The notes: a model not told the origin generated them from the letters alone. Shown: positions 39,373-51,289, numbered from the stretch's first letter. The stretch: 64,000 bases of DNA from Pseudoips prasinana (GCA_951640165.1 OX621259.1:4774001-4838000); one strand, 5' to 3'. A program made the numbers and translations.

Positions 39373-41914
39373 AGTAACTTATGGATAAGTCCAGTCAAAG
39401 ATCAAGATAAGATTTATGCTTTATTGAAATAAAACTTGTGAACGCACGTTTAATTTAGGGAGTAAGCTGGTAAATGCGTGCACAGAGTTTTATGAAAAAT
39501 TTGATCGGGTGCGGCGCATGGAAATTGAGAGGGAGATATAAGTTAGCAAATATAGAAAGAGAGAGTATTACATTCCGTATGTAGGTGCAAGAGAGAGAGG
39601 AGCAAGCAGACATTGTCTTTCTCTTTTTCTGTCATTTACGTTTCTCATATCTAAGTTTAAATTCACTTGTTTTTACTTATATTATTAGGAAAAAATATAG
39701 TCAAAAATAACTAAGTCAATTTAAAATACGGATATAATTTTATTTTATTTAACATTTTCGCCATAATGGAATAATATAATACTAAGAACTATGAAATCGT
39801 AATATATTGAATCAACTATCGAGAATAGAACCAGCACGCTCTACCAACCCGAGGAAGACTGCCTTATGTCTATAAGTTACAGACAATACAATAGTAAATT
39901 AAAATGTGGGTCCCTAGAAACATGACTTATTTTTTTTTTGATTTCATGGCATCTAGTTTTCAATATTTTTCTACTCGATATGTCGTGAACAATCACAATT
40001 TGAGGTTCATTTAAGGTTTGAATGAAGGCACGTGCGGCCCACTTTGGAGCCTTAACATAAGGAGATATTGTTGCTAGACGCGAGCGAATAAAACATTAAA
40101 CATATTAACAGACTATAAGTGAAAACTTGTAATTGGCCTTAACATAAGCATACAAACTTATTTTTTATTTTTTAAGCTGTTGCATAGCTTCTATCGCGGG
40201 TCTTGAGCGTGGGGACCGAATCCAAATTCCGTAACGAAAAAAACCTAACACCCCCCACTCCGACCACCATCTATCGATAAATACCACAACTTTTAATGAC
40301 TTTTTGAAATATTACGCTTGTCTCTTTAGTTCAGCAACCCGCCTTTAGGTGGCATTGGTTGTATTGGAAAACTACCGTAATCAGCTGTTTGTGAGAAAGT
40401 ATATAGGTGTATAGGTATTTATCATCTACGTACAGCAGTGAATATCTGTACTCGTATAATTTGTGTATAAAGTGTTTTAAATATGAATAAACAAAATGCA
40501 TTTATTAATGAAGAAAGTCACGAAAAAATAGTGAAATAAAATGAGTTAGTACTCTATATACATTCATTTTATTATTATTATCACAAATGCAGTATTATAA
40601 AATAAATAAATAATTATAATTTCATAAGTTGATAAGAAATGATATGCAATAGCTTTACCGCGGCAGTCTCCGAGTGTCACTCGTCTTTTTTTATACTAGC
40701 CTATATCTGCATTGCTGAGCAAAGGCCTTTCCCTTGGTTTTCCAGATTTCGTTATATTTCCAATTTCAAACATACAACCATATTATTGTTGAATTAGCTC
40801 TAAATATTCTAGATTAAAAAAAAACTTTTTAGGTAATTTTCTTGTTTTTTATTCTGTAACAAACTAATAGAGAAATGTAAAGTAGTGTATAAGTTATTCT
40901 ATTCCATTTGTATACTTTCCAAGGTTGCTTACCACGCTGGGCTCAAAATTTGTAGAGCAAAACTTTCGCCGACCATTTTTCATACGAAGGGTAAAATTTG
41001 GCAAAATTCCTTTTTATCCCTTACCTAAGGCAAACATGCCTAAGGTTTAAGCCAATATACTGTGTAACAAAACTACGTGAAAATAGTTTAAGTAACAATC
41101 GGTAAGCATAAGAATATGTTTATTTCAGTAAATCGGTTATAGAGATTAACAATAATTTTGGTCCCAAAGAAAGCAAACTTAGTTAGGTTTATAAATTGTT
41201 ATATTTTTAATAACAATTTGTTATATTTTTGGTTATATAGTTTATTATCACTTTAATTTTATTACCCTTTGTTTCTAGCTTGGGTTATCATTTCTATTTG
41301 TGAGTGTTGGTTCACCTGTTAGTGGCAACTGTATACTGTACTGATAAATAAATAAAAAAGGTTTGTATACACGTAGACTTTAGAAAAATGCTTGGAAATA
41401 GTCAGAACATGTTTGTAGTAATATATAATTTGGTACCAATCGTTATTTGTTATGTTATATACAGAAGCTGTTGGTGCACCTTTAAATAAATAAATTTAAA
41501 AAAATAAGCATTGTGCTTCTATCTTGAGTACCAATCACATAGATAGTATTTTTCATAATATTGGTTTACAGGAGCAAGATTTATAAATAAGAAACGAATA
41601 CAGTTTATTATCATAATAATAATGAAATCAAATTGCTTAACAACTTTTAATATACGAGGATATACTATTTAAAGTAACATTAAATAAGAAATATTTAATA
41701 TAAAATCATTTATTTGGAAATAATTATGACTTATTAACTAATAAAATTTGTATGTGTGCATGTGTCAAAAGAAGGAAAGAAATGAGAACGTGCTTAGTAA
41801 GTGTAGTCATTGAGTTCTGATAAGATTTTCAGTTTCAATATAATTTAGAGTGAGTTTTGTGTAGTAGTAATAAGTGTGAGTTTTGGTATTCAGAATAGCA
41901 GATACTTTACTGTG
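39373..41914. other. Longest stretch without a recognised gene
   Basis: 39400-39440 resembles a LINE 3' end (AAGATTTATGCTTTATTG), about 40690-40760 resembles an RTE-related 3' scrap (CTGAGCAAAGGCCTTTCCC), and 41345-41445 is the LINE tail seen at 2270. The remainder is AT-rich. An ATG-started frame of 18 codons at 40484 is too short to call. No host exon is recognised. Confidence 0.4.
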
Positions 41915-42590
41915 CGAGCTATAGCTACCCCTATTCTTAAGCATACTCTTGTACGGAGCAGAGACGTAGACGTCGTATGCGAAACAGGAGCGCCAAATAG
42001 GTTCCTTTTACATGCATTGTCTCCGTAAGATCTTGGGCATTACTTGGCAAGATAGGGTCACTAACGAGAGAGTTCTAGAAATAGCACTGCTACCTAGCCT
42101 GACAGCGTTTCTTAAACAGAAGCGTTTACGTTGGTTGGGGCATGTGCACAGAATGAAACCCACTCGAATACCACGATGTGTTCTGTTGGGTGCGGTAGCT
42201 AATGCGAAGCGCGATGTCGGTAGACGTCTGCTTTGCTTTAAAGACTGCACCAAGCGAGATATAGCCGCTTTTAAAATTGACCACTGTAGCTGGGAAAAGC
42301 TCGCTGAAAATAGAGTTGAATGGCGCAAACGTGTAGTGGAGGGTCGTAAGATATGTGATGAAGCCTGGTTCGGAGTACTTGCTCGGAGACAGAAGCGATA
42401 TGAAAGCGGCTCGGCACCAACCACCGCAAACTTCTCTTGTCAGGCCTGCGGCGGGCTATGTCGCTCTCGCATCGGTTTGTTTAGCCACCAAAAGAAATGT
42501 CTCTCAGACAATGCGCCGCAAATCGTCTGTAACAAACGCAAAGGACATATATATATACATAGCCACCGAATTTATTCAGAAATGAAATGA
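41915..42590 (+). pseudogene. RTE/BovB-like LINE C-terminal fragment
   Basis: From about 41930 the plus strand encodes LLYGAETWTSYAKQERQI, then MHCLRKILGITWQDRVTN, KQKRLRWLGHVHRM and IDHCSWEKLAENRVEW. It ends in a Cys/His motif (CQACGGLCRSRIGLFSHQ ... C) typical of the C-terminus of endonuclease-RT LINEs. RT and endonuclease are absent. A different subfamily from the RTE tails with ATC repeats at 16089 and 46922. Confidence 0.75.
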
Positions 42591-43469
42591 ATTTTTTTTA
42601 GCGGGAACAGAGGCTATATAGTTGTTGGATTCATTGAAGTACCTACAGTTTCACTATATTCGACATAAATTCTAGGACACGAATGTCTGCGCAGTTGCAC
42701 TATCCATTCCCTTCTTTTTCATAGTTATGTACAAACAAAGGCACAGAGATGGTGCAAGATTGATATTGTATTTGAGGCATGAGGGTATAACACCACCAAA
42801 TACCATATTCTCTCTTGCCGGTAAGCTGCTAGAGTGAAGAAAATTGGAACGGTAAGATGGACATAGACGCACACAACTTTGAGCAAAGCAATTGTTAACA
42901 GAACAGCAATACAATCGATCTAGTGGGTCGATGTAGGTGATCACCGCCTCCCTTAGACAGTCACAGTCAGTACAGTGTATATATATACTTACATAAATAT
43001 AGCTATATTATGCATTGTGTACCTAATATTCATAGTTTTTAGTTATAATTAGTATTCATTGAAGTGTCTTCAATATGAGGATACTGACTAGCCTGTACCT
43101 TGTTTTTTTTTATCAGTGTTACTCACCAATGTGTGCATGTTGTGGCACCTTTAGAAGCTGTACATTTAGATTATATTATTGTATTGATTAAAATATTTTA
43201 TATTTAAGTAGATGTAACAGCTACTGGATGTTCTTACATAAATAAATTAATAAACACCAGAGGTACCGCAAATGCGGTCTGCAAGAAATGAATAACCTCG
43301 CTTCTTAAAGGATGACATGCCATACAGGATCGGAAATAGTATAGATATACAGAAAATGAGAAGTTAAATAGAAGAGAGAAGAAGACATTGTGATCCAAAA
43401 AGTAAACGTGTATATGAATAATACATATCTTAATAATATGACAAAAAATAAATAAAAAATTAAGAATGA
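42591..43469. other. No gene recognised
   Basis: Holds AT-rich sequence with scattered LINE-tail-like words (AAATAAATTAATAAACACCA near 43240). The minus-strand frames at 42672-42944 and 43234-43580 have no recognisable domain and lie in low-complexity AT-rich sequence. Confidence 0.35.
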
Positions 43470-43557
43470 AAGTAGAGTAAATGGAGTGGAAATGAGAGCT
43501 CTGAGAAGTATGTGTGGTGTGACTGAGAGACAATAAGTACGAAATACTGATGTAACC
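43470..43557 (+). pseudogene. LINE C-terminal scrap
   Basis: VNGVEMRALRSMCGVTER is readable from about 43474. This motif is well known from lepidopteran endonuclease-RT LINEs. A stop follows at once, so it is a remnant. Confidence 0.5.
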
Positions 43558-43631
43558 TCTGGGTTAGTCGTCAGGGTCACTAACCTCTAGACCAAGTCCG
43601 ATACATATTTTTATTATCTGCGACGGAATGA

Positions 43632-44146
43632 GGGCCGGTTGCCGTGGTTGGTAAATGCTTGTCTTTCATAACGCAGGTCGTGGGTTTCATTTACATCCAG
43701 GACGGAAATCTGGCATGAACATGTCTATTCGTCTTTTTGCTTTAGTCTTCCATTCTTTGATTTCAATATAGTACAACTAAATTTCAAAATAATAGATTAG
43801 TAACTTGTTATTTATTTAAGGATTTCAGAAAATATATGCGATAAAACAAACCGCACGGACAGACTATATATTTTTTTTTGTAACTTTTATACTATCCACT
43901 ATGTTTATGTACTGCATTGTGACCTTGACAAGTACAAGTGTATGTTAATACCCAAGTGCTGAATAAAAATTTCATTTCATATTTATTGTCCTGAGTCTGG
44001 GTGTTATTATCTATATAAGTATGTATTTACAAAAAGAAAATAGTTTATGTAAAAAGTATATCAGTTATCTCGTTTCCATAGAAGCTGTGCTTAGTTTGGG
44101 ATCAGATGGCCGTGTGTAAATAATGTCTCAGGATATTATTATTATT
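43632..44146 (+). mobile_element. SINE-A copy split by a 254-bp insertion
   Basis: 43632-43733 (tRNA-like head, GCAGGTCGTGGGTTTCATT) and 43988-44146 (CCTGAGTCTGGGTGTTATTA to GATCAGATGGCCGTGTGTAA) join into SINE-A. The insert 43734-43987 is AT-rich, contains CCAAGTGCTGAATAAAAATT near its end, and looks like a retroposon tail of unknown family. Confidence 0.65.
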
Positions 44147-44524
44147 AATTATATCTCTTAGCAGCACATTTTGTTACACTGTATATTCCTGGGGTCCAAT
44201 TTCAGGAGTTTTGTTGGTGATTCGGTCGAATAAGACTTGTAAACATAAAGTTTGCCACAGTCGGATTATCTTTTGATGGTGTTCGATTTGGTTTCATTTT
44301 AGTTTATGTTTGATTTATTGTTTTTGCCTTGAAGAAGGTTGGATTTGCTTTTCTTAAGAATAAGTCTCACCTGATTTTATACCCCGCTTAAGGTCAGTTG
44401 GAAATCACTCACATTAAAAGAAACCGGCCGAGTGGGAGGCGGATTTACATCATTGGGGATTTACAAGGACTTTTATCTTTTATACATAACCTTTAACACT
44501 TAAAACATAATTCATAAATCATAT

Positions 44525-44650
44525 AACAATACTTACTTATCATATGGGCAGTGGTTACACTAGTATATGCCACTGACATGGCTTAACTATTGTTGTTAAA
44601 TGATTACAACCGACAGCTTAAAATGCCCTCTGAAGCATGGTTATATATGG
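44525..44650 (+). repeat. Repeat S fragment
   Basis: CATATGGGCAGTGGTTACAC to ACAGCTTAAAATGCCCTCTG matches the start of repeat S at 4630-4745. 44147-44524 is unrecognised. Confidence 0.5.
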
Positions 44651-44756
44651 TTTATGAATGATGTTTTAAGTGTTACACGACGTCCTGCGTGAGCGATCTA
44701 GACGCGAAGGCGAAGCGGCGCGGCGCGAAAACAACAAACAGTCGAAACCTATTGAA

Positions 44757-44927
44757 GTGTCCTACGTGACCAAACGCGCGTGCGGTGCGGTGCGGTGCGG
44801 AGCGGCGCGACATGAAGCGAACGCGATCAGTTGGCTTGATATTTTCGCGTGAACAGGATGCGGAGCCGTCGTGCTTTTGCGGCGTCGGTGGCGGCTTCGC
44901 GAGATGATTCGCGTGCACGTAGGACAC
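44757..44927. mobile_element. MITE-7, GC-rich element
   Basis: Perfect 12-bp inverted ends GTGTCCTACGTG / CACGTAGGACAC enclose a strongly GC- and CpG-rich body (GTGCGGTGCGGTGCGG, GTCGGTGGCGGCTTCGCG) in an AT-rich region. The GC-rich stretch extends left to 44680. The two opposite open frames result from the composition, not from coding. 44933-45430 has no recognised feature. Confidence 0.5.
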
Positions 44928-45431
44928 CGCCTTAATAGTTATATATACGACACGTCGCGGAGGACATCATCAATAGAGATGTCCCGTTCAGATGGCTAGT
45001 TTCCGTCAAAAATTACCTAAGCGGCCAAATTTTGGTCATGTGCCAATTACTTTAGAATCTTATAGAAAGGGTTTGCTAGTTTATTAGGTACGTATAATGC
45101 AAGTTACTAACTGTCCTTGGCGTTGAGAGATAAGTTTCCGTAATTAGGGTGACATCTTTCGCCTTCAGGGGAAAGTTCCCGAACTCACTTATAGTTTAAC
45201 TCAGTTAGAGCCGGCTGCTTAGAATGTGAGTCCAACAAATTTGGGAACGCTTTGACAGTTAAAGTATTAAAGCGGGTAGTTTCACTTTTCATTTCCGGAC
45301 CGGTACAGGAAACTCAGTGTTTGACTGACTAGTTAAGAATTATTTTTTTCTGATCCCCGACAACTCTCTTTTTAACCCCCTAATTTTTTTTTAAAAAGAG
45401 GGGTCACATAAGTTAAAATAAAATACATCAA

Positions 45432-46134
45432 TAAAATATAAGAGGTTTTTATTATGGTATACTTTTAAGAAACCGGCCAAGTGCGAGTCGGACTCGCACA
45501 TGAAGGGTTCCGTAGAAGCAAGTATATCAGTTCATTAAATAAAAGCAAATAGCGGTTTATGAAGTATTAAAAAAAACTACTTGCTAGATCTCGTTCAAAG
45601 TAATTTTCGTTGTTAGTTTGCATGGTAATGTACATCATATATATTTTTTTTGTATTATTATTCTCTTATTTCAGAAGTTACAGGGGTGGACACTCATTAT
45701 ACCACTTTGGACACTCATTATACTCTCTCGCAAACTATTCAGTTTAGAAAAAAATGATATTAGGAACCTCAATATCATTTTTGAAGACCTATCCAGAGAC
45801 ACCCCACATATAATATATGTGGGGTGGCTCTTGATACGATGGGTACGATGAAAAAAAAAATTGAGTTTCAGTTCTATGTATGGGGACCCCCGAAATTATT
45901 GTTCTTTTTCTAATTTTGTATGAAAATCTTTATGCGGTTCACAGAATACATCTGCTTACCAATTTTCAACAGTACAGCTCTTATAGTTTCCGAAAAAAGT
46001 GGCTGTGACATACGGACAGACAGACAGACAGACATGACGAATCTATAAGGGTTCCGTTTTTTGCCATTTGGCTACGGAACCCTAAAAAGCGCTTGTAAAT
46101 AGTCTGAACATGTTTGTAGTAATATATAATTATT

Positions 46135-46174
<40 letters not shown>

Positions 46175-46200
46175 GATACACGAATTGTATGAAAACTTCT
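45432..46200 (-). mobile_element. LINE 3' tail interrupted by repeat R
   Basis: 45440-45468 (GGTTTTTATTATGGTATACT) and 46085-46200 (AAGCGCTTGTAAATAGTCTG) are the two sides of the LINE tail seen at 11065-11190. Repeat R fills 45469-46084. A TA microsatellite (46138-46171) lies in the tail. Confidence 0.6.
45469..46084 (+). repeat. Repeat R copy
   Basis: Forward copy from GAAACCGGCCAAGTGCGAGT to GGCTACGGAACCCTAAA, the longest in the window. The open frame at 45618-45851 is not conserved in other copies. Confidence 0.7.
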
Positions 46201-47641
46201 GATCGTGTGGAGCAGCGGCTAAGGCAGTCGTTTCGCCGCTGCGTGTCCCAGGTTCGATTCCCGCGCGGAACAACTATTTGTATGACACATTAATAGTTGT
46301 TCTGGGACTGGATCTTATTTTTGTCCGTCTATTATATGTAAGGACCCTGCTACACAGATATCGTCCCCGTAGTTGGAAAACTAAATAACTCTGATTTTGT
46401 AGTTCTGAGATAAACGCGATTTAGTGTTTTTTTTTTAGTTAATGTACATTTGTAAGTAAATGTGAGACAATTTTGGTGTCGGCAATTTTATATTTTGTGG
46501 ACCTGATAACCTTTCACATTATGCTTTAACAAACTGAACTCTATCTTTAACTATAACTAAATAACAAATAAAAAATCAAGTTGTTTAATTTTGCCACAAC
46601 TGTTTTTATAACGTAACTGCAATTAGCTACTTATTTCGGCTATTTATTTAGTTTTCCTACAAGCTAAATACATGTGGTAGAGTCAAATTTGGTGAAATAA
46701 GTGCAGTTATTGAATTTATCATACTAGAAATATTTTAAAATGTAAAATTTAGTGGCTTTGTATGTTGTTATTACTTTGATATTTTTTTTAACTTTTGATG
46801 GTCTCATATGAAATAAACGCTGTATTATGATATTAATAAAGTTATATTAAGGAATAAATAGAAAAGTTTAGAAAAGGTGTATTGTTATCAGATACTTATC
46901 ATGCCACAACCTTAAAAAATAAACATCATCATCATCATCATATGAGCCGAACTCCACAATTGCCGGTCTTGCGCTATTCGCACTCAGCGAGCCGCACAAG
47001 ATCATCGGCCCATCTTGTAGGGGGCCTGTCCACGCTCTTTCCTCTTCCAGTTCGTGGTCGCCTCTTGAGAAACTTTTTGCCCCAACGGCCTTCGGGTCTA
47101 CAAACTATGTGTCCCGCCCACTGCCACTTCAGTTTTGCAATTCTTCGGGTTATGTCGATGACTTTGGTTCGCCTGCGGATTTTGACACCTCTGATTCGAT
47201 CCCGCCGGGAAACTTCGAGCATAGCACTCTCCATTGCTCTTTGGGTGACCTTGAGCCTTCTAATAAGGCCCATAGTGAGCGACCACGTCTCTGTTCCGTA
47301 AGTCATCACTGGCAACACACACTGGTCGAAGACTTTCGACATGAGAAACTGCGGTATTTTGGAAGAGAAAATGTTACGTAGCTTCCCGAACGCTGCCCAT
47401 CCGTGTTGGATTCTACAATTGATCTCCTTCTCGAAGTTGGACCTACCTTGTTGGATGGTATGTCCTAGTCTGCAACCTTCAGTTGAGTGGGTGCAATATA
47501 GACGTTTGACATGATTTTCGTCTTATCCATGTTCATTTATCAGACCCACTTGTTGAGAAACTCTGCTGAGGCCATCGAGCATTGTACCGAGATCTTCCAT
47601 GGTCTCAGCCATGACTGCTCATTGGCAAATCGAAGTCTAAG

Positions 47642-48304
47642 ACTAAGTTTCGTTTTTATTTTCTTCTTCTGTGTCCAGAATCCATGTAGATCCAGAATCA
47701 GCAAAAGATTCTTCATTTTTCATTCAGAAGGTGGCATTGGTTTGTTACCCGAAATGGGACTTGACCCTCTGATTTCCTCTGATTTCCTCTGATGACAACT
47801 TAAGTTATTTAATTTTATTTGCCTAGCATCTCATAATTAATCTTTATCTTGTTGTAGAAGAAATAAATAACAGAAAATATTTATAAATTAGATACGTTAT
47901 ATCAGAATTCTGAATAGCGAAATTAAATAAATAGAGTTGTTTAGTTTTCCTCGAACTAAAGTAGTTTTGTAAAAGAATTTTTAAGTTGAGAAAAAATTCA
48001 ACAACTCAAGTTATTTAACTTATTCGACATTCATCTTGTCATTGACCAGAGTTATTGATATATTTACTGAGTTATTTAGTTTTCCTTTAAAAAAATTGTG
48101 TTTGTTTGAAGATATTTATTATTCCATCTGTCATGACTTGTCTGACAAAAATGGCTATATCTTTGGAACGGAATAAGATATGAAAATGCCTGTAAGGCTC
48201 AAATATGCGGCAGGTTTTAGGTGTTTTGAAAATAGGAAAAAGTCAAAATCGCCAAAATCGGACTTATTTAGTTTTCCAACTACGGGGACGATATTAGATT
48301 CAAT
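47642..48304. repeat. Extra copy of element X right end inside the RTE
   Basis: This 663-bp segment is the same length as 50627-51289 and differs, by eye, at about one position (TTTTTATTTTC versus TTTTTAGTTTC). It includes the right terminus of X and 11-12 bases of SINE-B flank (TTAGATTCAAT) beyond it. It interrupts the RTE exactly between the NGE...H and LRFA parts of the conserved RT motif, so the RTE was whole when it arrived. Confidence 0.85.
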
Positions 48305-49359
48305 GGTGAGTGATTTACTCACCATTGACATTGCTAAAGCCTTTCCAGTCCAGAAGCTTGAAGACATCTCCCAATGCAGTGGTGAACAGTTTCAGAAATA
48401 TAACATCTCCCTGTCTCACGCCTCGCTGTAAGTGGATAGGTTTCGAATTGTAGTCCTGGTATCGCACTGACATAGTGGCGTTTTCATACAAACACTTTAA
48501 TACCTCGATATACCGGTAGTCGATTTGGCACCTTTGGAGAGACCTGAGCACGGCCCAGGTTTCGATAGAATCAAAGGCTTTCTCATACTCCACAAACGCT
48601 AAACACAGTGGCTTGTTATACTTTTCGGTCTTCTACACAACTTGCCCCAGCGTATGTATGTGGTTTATGGTGCTAAAGCCTTTTCGGAAACCAGTTTGTT
48701 CGGGAGGCTGGAAGTCATCAAACCTGCGTGCGAGACGATTCGTAATGACCCTCGAAAGCAACTTGTAAACATGGCTCAGCAGTGTCGGCCTATAATTCTT
48801 CAATAGGGTTTTGTCACCCTTTTTGAAGAAGAGCACCACCACACCTCTGTGCCATGCTTGTGGAGTTGTTGTTAGTTTGACCATCTAGTATGACGGAGTT
48901 AAATAAGTTCTGATGGGCCCGTAGGATTGGTGTACCACCCGCCTTCAGAAGCTCTGCTGTAACTACATCCTCACCAAGCGCCTTGTTGTACTTAAGTTGT
49001 CTGAGAGCCATTCTAATCTCGTACAGGCTGACTTCCAGGATGTCTTCGGTGTAATGACGGGTTAGTCGTGCTCTGGGATCCGAGGCACTTTAGAGCCTTT
49101 GTTCCGCTTGATGGTCTCTTTAATACTAATTGTATTAAATTGACGCGTGTGGCGAGTCAAAGATTTTGATATCTGTCTTTTGAGCCGCCGGTATCTGGTA
49201 GCATCATCTGAGGAGTTCAGAATCCGTCTTTCTTCCATAAGTTGCAGGGAAAAGTCAGAGATCTTTTTAGTTCTGAGTGTACAGCGGGCCTTGAAGAATT
49301 CAGACCCAGCCGTATGGGCAGCTTCTACAAGTTTGTCGTAGTATGAGTCCACTTGACTG

Positions 49360-49512
49360 CATGTGTGGCGTGGTGGCTGAGACAGTTGCCTCGCCGCTTC
49401 GTGTCGCGGGTTTGAATCCCGCGCCAGATAGCTATTTGTGTGACCCATAAATAGTTGTTCTGAGCCTGGATGTAATTTGTGTCCGTCTATTATATGTTTT
49501 GTAAAGTACCTA
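49360..49512 (+). mobile_element. SINE-B copy inside the RTE
   Basis: Head CATGTGTGGCGTGGTGGCTG, B box GGTTTGAATCCC, core ATAAATAGTTGTTCTGAGC. The last part after TAAAGTACCTATA is missing. It interrupts the RTE between the endonuclease and the linker preceding the RT. Confidence 0.75.
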
Positions 49513-50626
49513 TAAGATTAGATTACCTAGTGCTAGGCATTCGAAATGGTTTTGCAATTAGAGCTGAAATGGTTCGGGGTTTTGGACGTGGATAGGTAAA
49601 GATCGGAGCGTAGACTTTACAGTCGGGACCTCTACAACTTGACATTAAGGTTCAATGAGCCTCTCACCAGTCTGAGATCGCTGCCGGTTTTATCCGCATT
49701 GAACATCTGTCGTCTCATCGACAAGATAAAGTCTATCTAATTTTTGGTTTTACCATCGGGGTTCACCCAGGTCCATTTGCGGTGATCCGACTTTCTGAAT
49801 AAGGAATTCATCATTAAAAGTTCCTCCTTCTCCATGAAGTCGGCCAAAATTTGGCCCCGGGGGTTCCGGTCTCCAGTTGCAAATTGCCCCACTCTCAGCC
49901 CATTACCGAATTGTTTGCCCAGCTTCGCGTCAAAGTCCACAAGGTTTTTAGAGCTATGTATGGCTCTTGATATATCCTCAACCTCATCGTCGGAGTTCGT
50001 CGAAGTCGGCGCGAATACCTGTATTACCTTCAACGAATACCGCTTGGTAATTCTGAAAATAAGTTACGCCACCCTAGTCGACACAGTCTCGATTTTCACT
50101 ACGTTGTCCCAGGTGTTTGTCCCAAGGTGACACCACCTTGGGACAGTAGGTCGCCGTTGGTTCCGGAAATAGAGCAGGTTCCCGGATTTTAGGATTATCG
50201 TGCCCTCCCCCTCTCTTCGGACTTGAGACAATCTTATGATATCCCAATGTAACCTGCTCAGTTCTTCCTCCAGTTCGATGATCTTCTCGTCGGTCCGCAG
50301 TATGCGAGTGTTATATGTTGCCAGGGCCAGAGGTTGTCGGTTTTGGTAAAACGGCGTCTGCCGGGGGTTTTTAGCACCCCGGTTTCTATTTCCTTATTTT
50401 CTGTTTCTATTTCTGAATCTGTTATCTCAGCGAAATATTGTGTTCCATGATTCTTTTTCAGGGTAACCCGGTGAGACTTGTTCAATAAGGGTTTCAATAA
50501 TAGCTCGAATTGTTATAATATTACTTGTTTCATCTTCAGAATCTCTCGACAAAATGGGGATTATTCGTTCAAATCTCTTTCTCTTTTTTTCTTCTTATCC
50601 AATGAAATATTGATGTCTATTAAAGA

Positions 50627-51289
50627 ACTAAGTTTCGTTTTTAGTTTCTTCTTCTGTGTCCAGAATCCATGTAGATCCAGAATCAGCAAAAGATTCTTCA
50701 TTTTTCATTCAGAAGGTGGCATTGGTTTGTTACCCGAAATGGGACTTGACCCTCTGATTTCCTCTGATTTCCTCTGATGACAACTTAAGTTATTTAATTT
50801 TATTTGCCTAGCATCTCATAATTAATCTTTATCTTGTTGTAGAAGAAATAAATAACAGAAAATATTTATAAATTAGATACGTTATATCAGAATTCTGAAT
50901 AGCGAAATTAAATAAATAGAGTTGTTTAGTTTTCCTCGAACTAAAGTAGTTTTGTAAAAGAATTTTTAAGTTGAGAAAAAATTCAACAACTCAAGTTATT
51001 TAACTTATTCGACATTCATCTTGTCATTGACCAGAGTTATTGATATATTTACTGAGTTATTTAGTTTTCCTTTAAAAAAATTGTGTTTGTTTGAAGATAT
51101 TTATTATTCCATCTGTCATGACTTGTCTGACAAAAATGGCTATATCTTTGGAACGGAATAAGATATGAAAATGCCTGTAAGGCTCAAATATGCGGCAGGT
51201 TTTAGGTGTTTTGAAAATAGGAAAAAGTCAAAATCGCCAAAATCGGACTTATTTAGTTTTCCAACTACGGGGACGATATTAGATTCAAT
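50627..51289. repeat. Right end of element X (original location)
   Basis: Partner of 47642-48304. Here the terminus is followed by the rest of the SINE-B (ATGCGGGCGTTG), so this is the native right junction. Confidence 0.8.

Larger units (their letters stand above)
46922..50450 (-). pseudogene. RTE-type LINE (endonuclease and RT), degraded and split
   Basis: Pieces in order on the minus strand: start of the endonuclease (TPGRRRFTKTDN then, frameshifted, ATYNTRILRTDEKIIELEE) near 50380-50250; VIQVFAPTSTNSDDEV and GDRNPRGQILADFMEKE (50033-49737); linker DSYYDKLVEAAHTAGSEFF (49362-49062) cut off by a SINE-B; RT motifs KYNKALGEDVVTAELLKAGG, KNYRPTLLSHVYKLLSR, QTGFRKGFSTINHI, EYEKAFDSIETWAV, LQRGVRQGD (49011-48315). 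After a 663-bp interruption (47642-48304) follow LRFAN and the C-terminus (LIRRLKVTQRAMESAML, AKLKWQWAGHI). The 3' end is an ATC repeat at 46924-46940. Multiple frameshifts and deletions make it inactive. Confidence 0.8.
46361..51276. mobile_element. Element X: DNA transposon with 28-bp inverted termini, carrying nested RTE
   Basis: The left end TCGTCCCCGTAGTTGGAAAA and the right end TTTTCCAACTACGGGGACGA are exact complements, and the match runs inward to CTAAATAA (28 bp). TA flanks both ends (46359-46360, 51277-51278). The motif TTATTTAGTTTTCC of the terminus recurs inside (46648, 47927, 48066 and the equivalents in the second copy). About 560 bp from the right end, the minus strand starts an ATG frame (MKNEESFADSGSTW, about 26 codons) with a further open stretch in a shifted frame toward 50470, perhaps the remains of its own protein. 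The family is not identified. The RTE at 46922-50450 is nested inside. Confidence 0.65.

Noticed and set aside
40484..40540. Possible first exon of a host gene (18 codons after ATG)
   Set aside because: Too short, stops at once, no splice-linked continuation recognised.
44670..44927. Two overlapping opposite ORFs in the GC-rich patch
   Set aside because: Open because stop codons are rare in GC-rich DNA. The composition is Arg/Ala-rich without motifs.
46882..47301. Plus-strand ORF with His-rich start
   Set aside because: Antisense of the RTE C-terminus. The His run is the ATC/CAT 3' microsatellite.
47511..50777. Repeated C-terminal peptide (ending PEMGLDPLISSDFL) in two plus-strand ORFs
   Set aside because: Both lie in the duplicated X end; the repetition is a copy of DNA. 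The frame is antisense to the better minus-strand candidate.
47642..51289. 663-bp direct repeats as LTRs of a retrovirus-like element
   Set aside because: The DNA between them is a minus-strand RTE. No gag/pol, primer-binding site or polypurine tract is seen, and one repeat carries flanking SINE sequence.
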